Shown: piece by piece, positions 47,149 through 55,424 of the stretch
Layout of the letters: each line of letters begins with the position of its first letter
Numbering within the stretch: position 1 is the first letter of the stretch
Source of the DNA: Duganella alba
Lineage (GTDB): Bacteria > Pseudomonadota > Gammaproteobacteria > Burkholderiales > Burkholderiaceae_D
Reading direction: 5' to 3'
NCBI RefSeq assembly: GCF_009674495.1
Contig: NZ_WKJN01000013.1
Span: forward strand, 91,197 to 155,196
Length of the DNA stretch: 64,000 nucleotides
Notes under the pieces: model-generated
The model's input: only the letters and a program-made list of their open reading frames with translations
What the model was told of the DNA's origin: nothing
Databases searched by the model: none
Position numbers and translations under genes: made by a program

Positions 47149-47514
47149 ATGGCCACGCCCGTCGATCCCGATTTCCGCGCCCGGCTGGCCGCGCTGAACG
47201 ACAAGTTCGCCGCCACCGTGCCAGGCACCCTGGACAAGATCCGCGCCGCGCTGGCCGCCTGTGTGGCGGAAAACGTCGCCGCCGGCGCCGCGCCGTCGCA
47301 GGATGCGCTGCACCAGCTGCACGAAGTGCTGCACGGCGTGGCTGGTTCGGCCGGCACTTTCGGCTTTGCCGTGTTCGGCCAGGAAGCGCGCCGCATCGAG
47401 CAGATGGTGCGCGCGGTGCTGGGCAGCGGGGAGGGCTGGGCGCCGGTGGCGCCGGAAGTGGAAAAGCTGCTGGCGTGGGCCGCCCGTGACGCCAAGGCAA
47501 GTCAGTACGACTAA
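47149..47514 (+). CDS. Hpt (histidine phosphotransfer) domain protein
   Basis: A 121-residue stand-alone Hpt protein. The phospho-acceptor motif LHGVAGSAGTFGF (His about residue 65) matches H-x3-GSAGTFG of Hpt four-helix bundles; the surroundings are helical. It follows upp with one intervening base, so they are co-transcribed. Its relay partners are not encoded nearby. Confidence 0.85.
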   Translation: MATPVDPDFRARLAALNDKFAATVPGTLDKIRAALAACVAENVAAGAAPSQDALHQLHEVLHGVAGSAGTFGFAVFGQEARRIEQMVRAVLGSGEGWAPVAPEVEKLLAWAARDAKASQYD

Positions 47515-47655
47515 TCGTGCGCTTGATCTGCCTCAAACCCTATAGGATTTAATTGTCTATAGTGACATTCACGGCCCTGCGAGAGGCTTTTCTAGCAAAA
47601 AAAGCGACGCTTTGCATTTATTTTCGTGAAAACGTGCTTTTCTCTCGTAAATGGG

Positions 47656-47661
47656 TATAAT
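47656..47661 (+). promoter_or_regulatory. -10 element for cspA
   Basis: A perfect TATAAT about 99 bp upstream of the cspA ATG gives a 5' leader of about 90 nt in an AT-rich region. Long leaders are usual for cold-shock genes and often act as RNA thermosensors. The -35 is weak. Confidence 0.55.
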
Positions 47662-47759
47662 GCGGCATCGTTTAGATTCAAGATTAGTGCAGTTTGTAAC
47701 TCTTGCCTCAAAAACGATATCACGGGCGCAAGCCCAAATTAACTGAAATAGGAATTGTA

Positions 47760-47963
47760 ATGGCAACTGGTATCGTAAAATGGTTCAATGACTCGAAGGG
47801 TTTCGGCTTTATCACCCCTGACGAAGGCGGCGAAGATCTGTTCGCTCACTTCTCGGCGATTCAGTCGGCAGGCTTCAAGTCGCTGCAAGAGAACCAACGT
47901 GTTTCTTTCGAAGTAACCGCTGGCCCTAAAGGCAAGCAAGCTTCGAACATTCAGCCTATCTAA
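47760..47963 (+). CDS. cold shock protein (CspA family)
   Basis: A 67-residue cold shock domain protein that binds single-stranded nucleic acid and melts RNA structure. RNP1 (KGFGFI) and RNP2 (DLFAHF) are intact, and the ending [11 protein letters not shown] is typical. It lies between a TATAAT with a long leader and a strong terminator. Confidence 0.97.
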   Translation: MATGIVKWFNDSKGFGFITPDEGGEDLFAHFSAIQSAGFKSLQENQRVSFEVTAGPKGKQASNIQPI

Positions 47964-47985
47964 TACGCTGGATCTAACGATCAAG

Positions 47986-48014
47986 AAATCCTCGGTATCC
48001 GAGGATTTTTTTTT
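47986..48014 (+). terminator. rho-independent terminator of cspA
   Basis: Ten-nucleotide arms (47986-47995 and 47999-48008) with a TAT loop, followed by an uninterrupted T run to 48014. It starts 23 bp after the stop codon. Confidence 0.93.
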
Positions 48015-48020
48015 GCCTGT

Positions 48021-48932
48021 TCACTTTGCCGGTTTGCGCCAGTAGTCCGGTTGCGCATAGGTGTGGCGCAAAAAGTCCACGAAGGCCCGTATCCGCAACG
48101 GCAAATGCCGGCGCTGCGCGAACACCGCATAAATATCATTGCCCGGCGCGGAATAGCCGTCCAGCACCGTCTGCAGCTTGCCCGCCTCGATGGCGCTGCC
48201 CACTTCCCACATCGACCGCCACGCCAGGCCCTTGCCGGCCAGCGCCCATTCGTGCAGCACCTGGCCGTCATTGCAGGCCATATTGCCGTTCACCTTCAGC
48301 ACCACGTTCTTGCCGTCCTCGCGGAAGGTCCAGCCGCGCTGGCTGCCTTCGCTGCTGATCGCCAGGCAGTTATGCTTGCTCAAGTCGGCCAGCGCCTTCG
48401 GCTCGCCGTGGCGCTTGAAATAGGCCGGCGCGCCGACCACCACGCGTTCGTTGTCGGCCAGCTTGATGCTGACCAGGTTGGAGTCCGACATGCTGGCGAT
48501 GCGGATCGCCACGTCGATGCCTTCGCCGACAATGTCGACCACGCGGTCGCTCATGTTCAGCGTGGCGCTGACGTCGCGGTGTTCGGACAGGAAGGAGGGC
48601 AGCAGCGGCGCCACGTGCTGGCGGCCGAAGCCGGCCGGCGCCGAGATCATCAAATGGCCGGTGGCATGCGAACTGCGTTCGGCCACCGCCGACTCCGCTT
48701 CCTCCAGTTCGGCCAGGATGCGCTGGCAATCCTCCAGGAAGGCCGCGCCTTCGTCGGTCAGCGCCAGTTTGCGCGTGGTGCGTTGCAGCAGCTTGACGCC
48801 GAGGCGCGCCTCCAGCGCATCCAGCCGGCGGCCGATCATTGCCGGGGCGATGCCCTCGGCGCGCGCGGCAGCCGACAGGCTCCCTCTGGCGACCACCTCG
48901 ACAAAGGTGGAAATCTGTCTGAACTGCCCCAT
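48021..48932 (-). CDS. LysR-family transcriptional regulator
   Basis: A 303-residue LysR regulator. The N-terminal winged HTH (residues about 1-62) is recognisable from FRQISTFVEVVARGSLSAAA and QRTTRKLALTDEG. The periplasmic-binding-like inducer domain follows. It is divergent from aceB with 190 bp between, so regulating malate synthase is plausible but not shown; no clear T-N11-A box pair could be picked with confidence. Confidence 0.92.
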   Translation of the reverse strand: MGQFRQISTFVEVVARGSLSAAARAEGIAPAMIGRRLDALEARLGVKLLQRTTRKLALTDEGAAFLEDCQRILAELEEAESAVAERSSHATGHLMISAPAGFGRQHVAPLLPSFLSEHRDVSATLNMSDRVVDIVGEGIDVAIRIASMSDSNLVSIKLADNERVVVGAPAYFKRHGEPKALADLSKHNCLAISSEGSQRGWTFREDGKNVVLKVNGNMACNDGQVLHEWALAGKGLAWRSMWEVGSAIEAGKLQTVLDGYSAPGNDIYAVFAQRRHLPLRIRAFVDFLRHTYAQPDYWRKPAK

Positions 48933-49122
48933 ACCTGCCTGTCTCCGTCAGTTTTTACAAAAACGCATAGATGAAATGATTTTTAGTCTAGTTTGCATAA
49001 CTAAAGAGTGAATATACTGTAAAACAATGCGGTGTGTAACCGAGCCAACACACTAAAAACATCGCACTGCAACAAGCCTATAATGAGACCGATTCGTTAA
49101 TATTTTTCTACGGAGACACGAC

Positions 49123-50721
49123 ATGACGCAGTCCACCATCACTCTGCCAGCAGGCATGGAAATCACCGGCGAGATCAAGCCGGGCTACGAAGCAATCCTG
49201 ACGCCGGAAGCGCTCGGCCTGGTAGCCAAGCTGAGCCGCGAATTCGAGTCGCGCCGCCAGCAACTGCTGGCCGTGCGCGTGGAGCGCGCCAAGCGCCTGG
49301 ACGCCGGCGAGCGTCCCGACTTCCTGGCCGAGACCGCGCACATCCGCAGCGGCGACTGGACCATCGCGCCGATTCCGAAAGCGCTGGAATGCCGCCGCGT
49401 GGAAATCACCGGCCCGGTCGAACGCAAGATGGTCATCAACGCGCTGAACTCCGGCGCCGACAGCTACATGACCGACTTCGAAGATTCGAATACGCCGAAC
49501 TGGGACAACCAGCTGACCGGCCAGATCAACATGAAGGACGCGGTGCGCGGCACCATTGCGCTCGAGCAGAACGGCAAGTCCTACAAGCTGAACGACAAGG
49601 TCGCCACGCTGGTCGTGCGTCCGCGCGGCTGGCACCTGGATGAAAAACACGTGCTGGTCGACGGCAAGCGCGTCTCCGGCGGCATCTTCGACTTCGCGCT
49701 GTTCATGGTGCACAACGCCAAGGAGCAACTGGCGCGCGGCGCCGGCCCGTACTTCTACCTGCCGAAGATGGAATCGCACCTGGAAGCGCGCCTGTGGAAC
49801 GACATCTTCGTGCTGACGCAAAACGAACTGGGGCTGTCGCAAGGCACCATCAAGGCCACCGTGCTGATCGAAACCATCCTGGCGGCGTTCGAGATGGACG
49901 AGATCCTGTACGAACTGCGCGAACACAGCTCGGGCCTGAACGCCGGCCGCTGGGACTACATCTTCTCGTGCATCAAGAAGTTCAAGCTGGACAAGGACTT
50001 CTGCCTGGCCGACCGCGCCAAGGTGACCATGACCGCACCGTTCATGCGCGCCTACGCCTTGCTGCTGCTGAAGACCTGCCACAAGCGCAACGCGCCGGCG
50101 ATCGGCGGCATGGCCGCGCTGATTCCGATCAAGAACGATCCGGAGAAAAACGACATCGCCATGGGCGGCGTGCGCAACGACAAGGCGCGCGACGCCACCG
50201 ACGGTTACGACGGCGGCTGGGTCGCGCACCCGGGCCTGGTCGACCTGGCGATGGCCGAGTTCAAGAAAGTGCTGGGCGATAAACCGAACCAGATCGACAA
50301 GCAGCGTCCGGACATCGATGTGACCGCAACGCAGTTGCTGGACTTCAAGCCGGAAGCGCCGATCACCGAGGCCGGTCTGCGTTACAACATCAACGTCGGC
50401 ATCCACTACCTGGGCAGCTGGCTGGCCGGTAACGGCTGCGTACCGATTCACAATCTGATGGAAGATGCGGCCACGGCGGAAATCAGCCGTTCGCAGGTGT
50501 GGCAGTGGATCCGTTCCACCAAGGGCGTGCTGGAGGACGGCCGCAAGGTCACGGCCGACATGGTGCGCGCGATGATTCCGGAAGAACTGGCCAAGGTGCA
50601 GGCTGCCGCGCCGGGCGGCGACGGTCCGACCTATCCGCGCGCCGCGCAGATCTTCGAGCAGATGTCGACCTCGGAGGCGTTCGAGGAATTCCTGACGCTG
50701 CCGCTGTACGAAGAAATCTAA
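49123..50721 (+). CDS. aceB: malate synthase A
   Basis: A 532-residue malate synthase A, condensing glyoxylate with acetyl-CoA in the glyoxylate bypass. Typical segments: FEDSNTPNWDNQLTGQ (about 122), RGWHLDEKHV (about 169), the Mg/glyoxylate region AAFEMDEILYELREHSSGLN (about 250) and the C-terminal YPRAAQIFEQMSTSEAFEEF. The length matches the A form (not the about 720-residue G form). It ends in a terminator. Isocitrate lyase is not in the window. Confidence 0.96.
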   Translation: MTQSTITLPAGMEITGEIKPGYEAILTPEALGLVAKLSREFESRRQQLLAVRVERAKRLDAGERPDFLAETAHIRSGDWTIAPIPKALECRRVEITGPVERKMVINALNSGADSYMTDFEDSNTPNWDNQLTGQINMKDAVRGTIALEQNGKSYKLNDKVATLVVRPRGWHLDEKHVLVDGKRVSGGIFDFALFMVHNAKEQLARGAGPYFYLPKMESHLEARLWNDIFVLTQNELGLSQGTIKATVLIETILAAFEMDEILYELREHSSGLNAGRWDYIFSCIKKFKLDKDFCLADRAKVTMTAPFMRAYALLLLKTCHKRNAPAIGGMAALIPIKNDPEKNDIAMGGVRNDKARDATDGYDGGWVAHPGLVDLAMAEFKKVLGDKPNQIDKQRPDIDVTATQLLDFKPEAPITEAGLRYNINVGIHYLGSWLAGNGCVPIHNLMEDAATAEISRSQVWQWIRSTKGVLEDGRKVTADMVRAMIPEELAKVQAAAPGGDGPTYPRAAQIFEQMSTSEAFEEFLTLPLYEEI

Positions 50722-50726
50722 ACACC

Positions 50727-50750
50727 ACGGCCCGCAAGGGCCGTTTTCTT
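50727..50750 (+). terminator. terminator of aceB
   Basis: Stem ACGGCCC (50727-50733), loop GCAA, stem GGGCCGT (50738-50744), then TTTCTT. It sits 6 bp after the aceB stop and abuts the convergent gloB stop. Confidence 0.88.
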
Positions 50751-51556
50751 TAGAAGTCGTTTTTCCACAAACGCAGCGCGGTGAAGGTGGCCAGCGGCGT
50801 ATCGACGCGGTCGAGACGCCCGGCCTTCACCAGCTGCTCCGCAATCGCCGGCTCGCGATAGCGCAGGAAAGGGTTGGTCGCCTTTTCCAGACCGATGGTG
50901 CTGGGCACCGTCGGCACATCGTGCTCGCGCTTGTCGGTTTCCACCTTCACCCGCTCCTGCAGCGCCACATTGTCCGGGTCCACCACGCGCGCGAAGCGCA
51001 GGTTGGACAGCGTGTACTCGTGCGCGCAATACACCTTGGCGTCGTCCGGCAACGCGGCCAGCTTGCCGAGGGAACTGATCATCTGCGCCGGCGTGCCTTC
51101 AAACAGCCGGCCGCAGCCGCCCGCAAACAAGGTGTCGCCGCAGAACAGCCAGGCCGGCTCGTCGCTGGCAGCCTCGCGCACGTAGGCGATGTGGCCCATG
51201 GTGTGGCCCGGCACGTCCAGCACCGACAGTTTCAGCGCCAGGCCCGGCACGTCAACGATCTTGCCTTCGCCCACGGGCAAAGTGACCGCGGCTATCGTCT
51301 CGTTGCGCGGACCGAAAACGGGAACCTGATAATGCTGTAATAATTCAGGAACGCCGCCGATATGGTCAGCGTGGTGATGGGTGAGTAGAATGGCGGTGAG
51401 CTTGAGTCCGTTTTCTTTCAGCGCCGCCAGGATGGGTTTGGCGTCGCCTGGGTCGACCACCGCGGCATGTGTGCCATCATGTATCAACCACAGATAATTA
51501 TCGCGGAATGCAGGAACCGTTAGAACACTGAGAGCTTGAGTAGAAGATATGGTCAT
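50750..51556 (-). CDS. gloB: hydroxyacylglutathione hydrolase (glyoxalase II)
   Basis: A 268-residue glyoxalase II, which hydrolyses S-lactoylglutathione in methylglyoxal detoxification. The di-metal motif [16 protein letters not shown] (about 56) and the later [12 protein letters not shown] and [18 protein letters not shown] are present, as is the glutathione-site [10 protein letters not shown]. It is divergent from the methyltransferase gene with only 20 bp between start codons, so the promoters must lie inside the neighbouring coding region. Confidence 0.95.
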   Translation of the reverse strand: MTISSTQALSVLTVPAFRDNYLWLIHDGTHAAVVDPGDAKPILAALKENGLKLTAILLTHHHADHIGGVPELLQHYQVPVFGPRNETIAAVTLPVGEGKIVDVPGLALKLSVLDVPGHTMGHIAYVREAASDEPAWLFCGDTLFAGGCGRLFEGTPAQMISSLGKLAALPDDAKVYCAHEYTLSNLRFARVVDPDNVALQERVKVETDKREHDVPTVPSTIGLEKATNPFLRYREPAIAEQLVKAGRLDRVDTPLATFTALRLWKNDF

Positions 51557-51576
51557 TGGATTGCAAAAGGCTAAGC

Positions 51577-52353
51577 ATGGATAAGGCGGGGTCGGAGAAA
51601 TCCATTATAGCGCTGGAAGGCTGGCTGCAAACGCCCGCAGGTGTGTACATGCGTGCGTGGGAACAAAGCTGTCTCGATAATTTAACAGCGGATATCTTCG
51701 GCTACAACGCGGTGCAGATCGGCATGCCTCAAATTGATGCACTCGCAGCCAGCCGCATGCCCTACAAATTGCTGGCCGACCGCAAGCCGCGCGCGGCCGA
51801 GGCGCCGCAGCGCGCGGTGGCCGTCACGCTCGATTACACCGAACTGCCGTTCGCCTCGCAAAGCATCGACCTGATCGTGCTGCCGCATGTGCTGGAATTC
51901 TCCACCGATCCGCACCAGGTGCTGCGCGAAGTGGAGCGCGTGCTGATTCCGGAAGGGCAGGTCATCATCTGCGGCTTCAATCCGGCCAGCTTGTGGGGCG
52001 CGCGGCACGTGCTGCGGCGCGTCGGCGGCACCTCGTTCCTGCCCAAGACCGAGGAGCTGATCTCTATGCCGCGCATGAAAGACTGGTTAAAATTATTGAA
52101 TATGAGCGCCAGCCAGAGCCACTTCGGCTGCTATGCGCCGGCCTGCCGCACAGATAAATGGCTCAATCGCTACGCCTTCATGGATAATGCCGGGTCGCGC
52201 TGGTGGCCGTACTTCGGCAGCGTCTACATCGTACAAGCGATCAAGCGCATGAAAGGCATGCGATTGATCGGTCCGGCATGGACCAGAAAAACGGCAAACG
52301 CCCCGGCGGGCGTGCCGGTCACAAACAAACAACGGGAACAGCAGGATGGATGA
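51577..52353 (+). CDS. class I SAM-dependent methyltransferase (YafS-like)
   Basis: A 258-residue Rossmann-fold methyltransferase. There is no clear G-rich SAM loop at the N-terminus, but the segment [20 protein letters not shown] (about 97) is the post-III acidic/methyltransferase core, followed by [21 protein letters not shown]. Its place between gloB and rnhA matches yafS of E. coli. The substrate is unknown. The last 8 bp overlap rnhA. Confidence 0.88.
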   Translation: MDKAGSEKSIIALEGWLQTPAGVYMRAWEQSCLDNLTADIFGYNAVQIGMPQIDALAASRMPYKLLADRKPRAAEAPQRAVAVTLDYTELPFASQSIDLIVLPHVLEFSTDPHQVLREVERVLIPEGQVIICGFNPASLWGARHVLRRVGGTSFLPKTEELISMPRMKDWLKLLNMSASQSHFGCYAPACRTDKWLNRYAFMDNAGSRWWPYFGSVYIVQAIKRMKGMRLIGPAWTRKTANAPAGVPVTNKQREQQDG

Positions 52354-52789
52354 CAAGGTTGAAATTTTTACCGATGGCGCGTGCAAGGGCAACCCTGGCC
52401 TGGGCGGCTGGGGCGCGCTGCTGGTGTCCGGCGGCGCCGAGAAGGAGATCTGCGGCGGCGCGCGCGACACCACCAACAACCGCATGGAGTTGCAGGCGGT
52501 GATCGAAGCGTTGAGCGCGCTGAAGCGTCCGTGCAACGTGGTGCTGCACACCGACAGCCAGTACGTGCAAAAAGGCATCAGCGAGTGGATTCACGGCTGG
52601 AAGGCGCGCGGCTGGAAAACCGCCAGCAAGGAACCGGTCAAGAACGAAGACCTGTGGAAGGCGCTGGATGCGGCGCAGCAGATGCACACCGTCGAATGGC
52701 GCTGGGTGCGCGGCCATAACGGCCATCCGGGCAACGAACGCGCCGACATGCTGGCCAATCGCGGCGTGGAAGTGGCGCGCGGGCGCTGA
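52346..52789 (+). CDS. rnhA: ribonuclease HI
   Basis: A 147-residue RNase HI, cleaving RNA in RNA-DNA hybrids. The catalytic carboxylates are present: Asp in [11 protein letters not shown], Glu in NRMELQAV, Asp in LHTDSQYV and Asp in NERADMLAN; the His of the flexible loop is in RGHNGHPGN. It overlaps the methyltransferase gene and precedes dnaQ, as in E. coli. Confidence 0.97.
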   Translation: MDDKVEIFTDGACKGNPGLGGWGALLVSGGAEKEICGGARDTTNNRMELQAVIEALSALKRPCNVVLHTDSQYVQKGISEWIHGWKARGWKTASKEPVKNEDLWKALDAAQQMHTVEWRWVRGHNGHPGNERADMLANRGVEVARGR

Positions 52790-52822
52790 TATACTGCTTG
52801 TTGGAACTTATTACGGAACACT

Positions 52823-53539
52823 ATGCGCCAAATCGTCCTCGATACTGAAACCACCGGTATCAACCCCAAGCTGGGCAACCGCATCCTGGAAATCGGCTGC
52901 GTCGAGCTGAACAACCGCATGCTGACGGGGAATAATCTCCACTTCTACATCAATCCGGAACGCGAATCGGAAGAGGGCGCGCTGAATGTCCACGGCCTGA
53001 CCACCGAATTTCTGCGCGATAAGCCAAAATTCCACGAGATTGTTGAGCAGCTGCGCGAATACATCCAGGGCGCCGAAGTCATCATCCACAACGCGCCGTT
53101 CGACCTGGGCTTTTTGAACCACGAATTCCGGCTGCTGAACCTGCCGGATTTCAACTCGCACATCGGCGGCGTGATCGACACGCTGGTGCAGGCGAAAGAA
53201 CTGCATCCGGGCAAGCGCAACTCGCTGGATGCGCTGTGCGATCGCTACGGCATTTCCAACTCGCACCGCAAACTGCACGGCGCGCTGCTGGATGCGGAAC
53301 TGCTGGCGGACGTCTACCTGGCCATGACGCGCGGCCAGAACAGCCTGGGCATGGACGTGGAAGAGGAAGTGGTCAACATCGGCGACCTGCTGGAACCGGT
53401 GGCGATGGCCGACATCATCTTCGTACCGGCGTCGGACGACGAGCTGGCGGCGCACGCCGAAACGCTGGCGGGCCTGGACAAGGCGGTGAAAGGCCAGTGC
53501 ATCTGGACCGCCTCGCTGGCCGCACCGGCTGTGGCATAA
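52823..53539 (+). CDS. dnaQ: DNA polymerase III epsilon subunit (proofreading exonuclease)
   Basis: A 238-residue 3'-5' exonuclease of the DnaQ type. Exo I is VLDTETTGINP, Exo II HNAPFDLGFLNHE and Exo III HGALLDAELLADVYLAM. A C-terminal segment for alpha binding follows the nuclease domain. It is the last gene of the gloB-yafS-rnhA-dnaQ group and is followed by a tRNA. Confidence 0.97.
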   Translation: MRQIVLDTETTGINPKLGNRILEIGCVELNNRMLTGNNLHFYINPERESEEGALNVHGLTTEFLRDKPKFHEIVEQLREYIQGAEVIIHNAPFDLGFLNHEFRLLNLPDFNSHIGGVIDTLVQAKELHPGKRNSLDALCDRYGISNSHRKLHGALLDAELLADVYLAMTRGQNSLGMDVEEEVVNIGDLLEPVAMADIIFVPASDDELAAHAETLAGLDKAVKGQCIWTASLAAPAVA

Positions 53540-53589
53540 AACAGGACTTGCAACAAGCGGGTGCAAGCTCTATAATGCTCGCACTCAAC

Positions 53590-53664
53590 GGGAGGTTAGC
53601 TCAGGGGTAGAGCACTGCATTCACACTGCAGGGGTCGCAAGTTCGAAACTTGCACTTCCCACCA
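53590..53664 (+). tRNA. tRNA-Val (CAC)
   Basis: A full cloverleaf. The acceptor stem is GGGAGGT with ACTTCCC, the D arm contains TAGCTCAG, and the anticodon stem CTGCA/TGCAG has loop TTCACAC with anticodon CAC. The T arm GCAAG-TTCGAAA-CTTGC and an encoded CCA (53662-53664) complete it. It lies 50 bp after dnaQ, the position where E. coli has another tRNA, and marks the edge of the accessory block. Confidence 0.96.
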
Positions 53665-53681
53665 GAATTCGTAGGAAAATC

Positions 53682-53712
53682 AAAGGCTTGCATGAATATG
53701 CAGGCCTTTTTT
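53682..53712 (+). terminator. terminator after tRNA-Val
   Basis: Stem AAAGGC-T-TGCAT pairs with ATGCA-G-GCCTTT around a GAAT loop and is followed by a T run (53707-53712). It ends the tRNA transcript. Confidence 0.85.
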
Positions 53713-53917
53713 GTTTTCTGCTGAGTAATTGGTCCTCCCTCCAAGTCTTGCGAACGCCGCGACCCTCTCGTAAAGACCCCTGTAATCCCAATTCCTTTAA
53801 GTCCTCGTGGATCTGTTCCAAGTCGCTTGCAAATTATGCGCGCCCCCAGGTAGCGCTTAATTTTAGTTGTAAAAAAATATAGAATTATGACAAACTCAAC
53901 CATGGCAACAGTGCTTG
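53713..53917. other. non-coding, lower-GC stretch after tRNA-Val
   Basis: About 205 bp with visibly more A and T than the surroundings, with no believable gene, transposase fragment or repeat of the tRNA 3' end. Frames crossing it run antisense through the tRNA. It separates the core genome from the accessory block and ends at the TTGAC half-sites and sigma54 promoter. Confidence 0.6.
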
Positions 53918-53947
53918 TTGACGTGTCAAAAATTCCTGAGTTGACAC
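53918..53947. promoter_or_regulatory. TTGAC/GTCAA half-site array, candidate activator site
   Basis: TTGAC-GT-GTCAA (53918-53929) is followed, 11 bp on, by TTGACAC (53941-53947), which also forms an inverted pair with GTGTCAA (53923-53929). The array lies about 40-70 bp upstream of the -24/-12 promoter, where bacterial enhancer-binding proteins often bind. The linked activator at 60607-62127 is the obvious candidate. Confidence 0.5.
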
Positions 53948-53987
53948 CCCAATAGCCGTTTTCGGCGTGAAATGGGCGGTTTCTGCA

Positions 53988-54002
53988 TGGCACGGATTTT
54001 GA
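53988..54002 (+). promoter_or_regulatory. sigma54 (-24/-12) promoter
   Basis: TGGCAC-N5-TTGA matches the sigma54 consensus TGGCAC-N5-TTGC at all but one position, with GG and GA in the right 12-nt register (-24 and -12). Transcription would begin near 54014, about 54 bp before the 54068 start codon. Confidence 0.68.
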
Positions 54003-54067
54003 GATTACTGCGTCTGTTGCCAGCGCCCGCTGGCAGTTCCGATTACGTTTCCATGTAAAGGTGCTTT

Positions 54068-54571
54068 ATGAATTTTCTCTTTCAGTCGGCCTTGCCCACC
54101 GCCCCGGTTGCTCGTCTTTCCACCTATACGGCGCCGCCAGCCGATTGGGCCATGCAGTTCCAGGTCAGTCTCAACGAAGAGCATGTGTTTTTGACGATCT
54201 TGCGCGACGGCGCCGTTTGCGTCGAACTCGGCGAACGGGTTCACCACTACAGCTTGCTGCTATTGGCGCGGCGGCGCCTGGAAGATGCCCGGCGCGGACT
54301 GGACAGGGACAGCCAGGGCTGGATCGACATCGAGCAGCTGACCCGCATGCTGGGATTGGACAGCAATTATTTCAATTTGCAGATGTTGCGTGCGCGGCGC
54401 CAGGTTCTCCAGGCATTGCCGCTCGATTGCGGCGCGCCGGTCGTCATCGAACGCCGCCGCGGCGAGGTGCGCTTCGGGGGCTTCCGCATCGGCATCGTAC
54501 GCGGCGCCAGCGTCGAGGCGCAAGGTGCGCCGGCGCACGGTGTCGTTGTAATCGCGCGTAATGAGGCGTAA
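54068..54571 (+). CDS. small winged-helix-like protein of the accessory block
   Basis: A 167-residue protein. The middle (about 45-120) has the pattern HHYSLLLLARRRLEDARRG, GWIDIEQLTRMLGLD and FNLQMLRARRQV. I have seen similar segments as C-terminal helical or winged-helix domains of FHA-type regulatory proteins, so DNA or protein binding in the same signalling circuit is a reasonable guess. There is no signal peptide. It is the first gene after the sigma54 promoter. Confidence 0.7.
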   Translation: MNFLFQSALPTAPVARLSTYTAPPADWAMQFQVSLNEEHVFLTILRDGAVCVELGERVHHYSLLLLARRRLEDARRGLDRDSQGWIDIEQLTRMLGLDSNYFNLQMLRARRQVLQALPLDCGAPVVIERRRGEVRFGGFRIGIVRGASVEAQGAPAHGVVVIARNEA

Positions 54572-54711
54572 TGACCTGTAATCGCCAGCGCCGGAGACGC
54601 TCGATATAGTGGTCACACGATATCTCCGCATATCGCTAGCGTTGCAAACCGTAGGGCCGTGATCACCTGCGCATGGGGCGTGGGAGCCAATTCCAACTAG
54701 GAGAAACTGAA

Positions 54712-55335
54712 ATGCTGAAAGCAATCAAACTGGTGTTCAAAAATCTGTCGAATGACACCAACAATTCGCAAGTCTACATTTATCAACGCAACGTGGTGGC
54801 CAGCCAGGCCGAACTGCCGGTCGCCTGGAAAGTGATCGAACGCTGCGGCAAGGGCGATACCAACAGCTTCGATTTCCCGCTCAACATGGAAGTCGGCGTC
54901 ACGGACAGCTACAACAACACCACGCCCCTGCTGCCTGCCGTGCCGGGCGAGTCGTTTGAAGTCGTCCTGGACAAGTCGGGCGACGTGCTGCAGCAGTTGG
55001 GTAACGCCACCGACCCGAACGAGGTGCAGATCAATAACAACATGACCACCGGCGCCTTCTGCGGCGGCATCTACAAGGCCGGCAAGCTGCTGGCGCACAA
55101 GACCGGCGTCTACCCGGGCAGCATGGCCTCGTTCAAGTTCAAGCCGTCGATCTGGATCGGCGCCGCATCGCAAGTGGTCGAGGGCGAGGTGATGAACTCG
55201 GCCGTGCTGACCCAGACCAACAAGGAATTCTCGCTCGAAGGCATCGCCAGCGCCTCGCTGGTGATGTACGGCGGCGGCATCGGCAAGGATGCGCAGCCGC
55301 TGACCTTCTCGATTGAAGACGTGGTCTATTCCTGA
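54712..55335 (+). CDS. unrecognised 207-residue protein, beta-rich by appearance
   Basis: I cannot assign a family with confidence. The 207 residues look like a soluble beta-rich protein with two sections (about 1-95 and 100-207): AWKVIERCGKGDTNSFDFP, NNMTTGAFCGGIYKAGKLL, FKPSIWIGAASQVVEGEVMN. There is no signal peptide or membrane helix. A near-perfect AGGAG precedes the ATG at 54712 and a hairpin terminator follows the stop, so it may be made in larger amounts than the next genes. Similar sequences may be misannotated in databases as ring-opening dioxygenase; no such motif is visible here. Confidence 0.8.
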   Translation: MLKAIKLVFKNLSNDTNNSQVYIYQRNVVASQAELPVAWKVIERCGKGDTNSFDFPLNMEVGVTDSYNNTTPLLPAVPGESFEVVLDKSGDVLQQLGNATDPNEVQINNNMTTGAFCGGIYKAGKLLAHKTGVYPGSMASFKFKPSIWIGAASQVVEGEVMNSAVLTQTNKEFSLEGIASASLVMYGGGIGKDAQPLTFSIEDVVYS

Positions 55336-55352
55336 TATCCCGTCACCCGGTT

Positions 55353-55392
55353 TGGCGCACAGGGCGGGGCGGCTGCCTCGCCCTGCGCGCCA
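55353..55392 (+). terminator. hairpin after the 207-residue gene
   Basis: GGCGCACAGGGCG and CGCCCTGCGCGCC form a near-perfect GC-rich stem, followed by AGTTTTCTTTC. A partial terminator here would make the upstream gene more highly expressed than the large gene downstream. Confidence 0.65.
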
Positions 55393-55424
55393 GTTTTCTT
55401 TCTCCTTTCAGTGGAAGCAAAGTG

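Noticed and set aside
53601..53993. A 130-residue reading frame on the minus strand after dnaQ
   Set aside because: It runs antisense through the whole 3' half of the tRNA-Val gene and its C-terminal residues are the classic translation of tRNA sequence, so it is not a gene.
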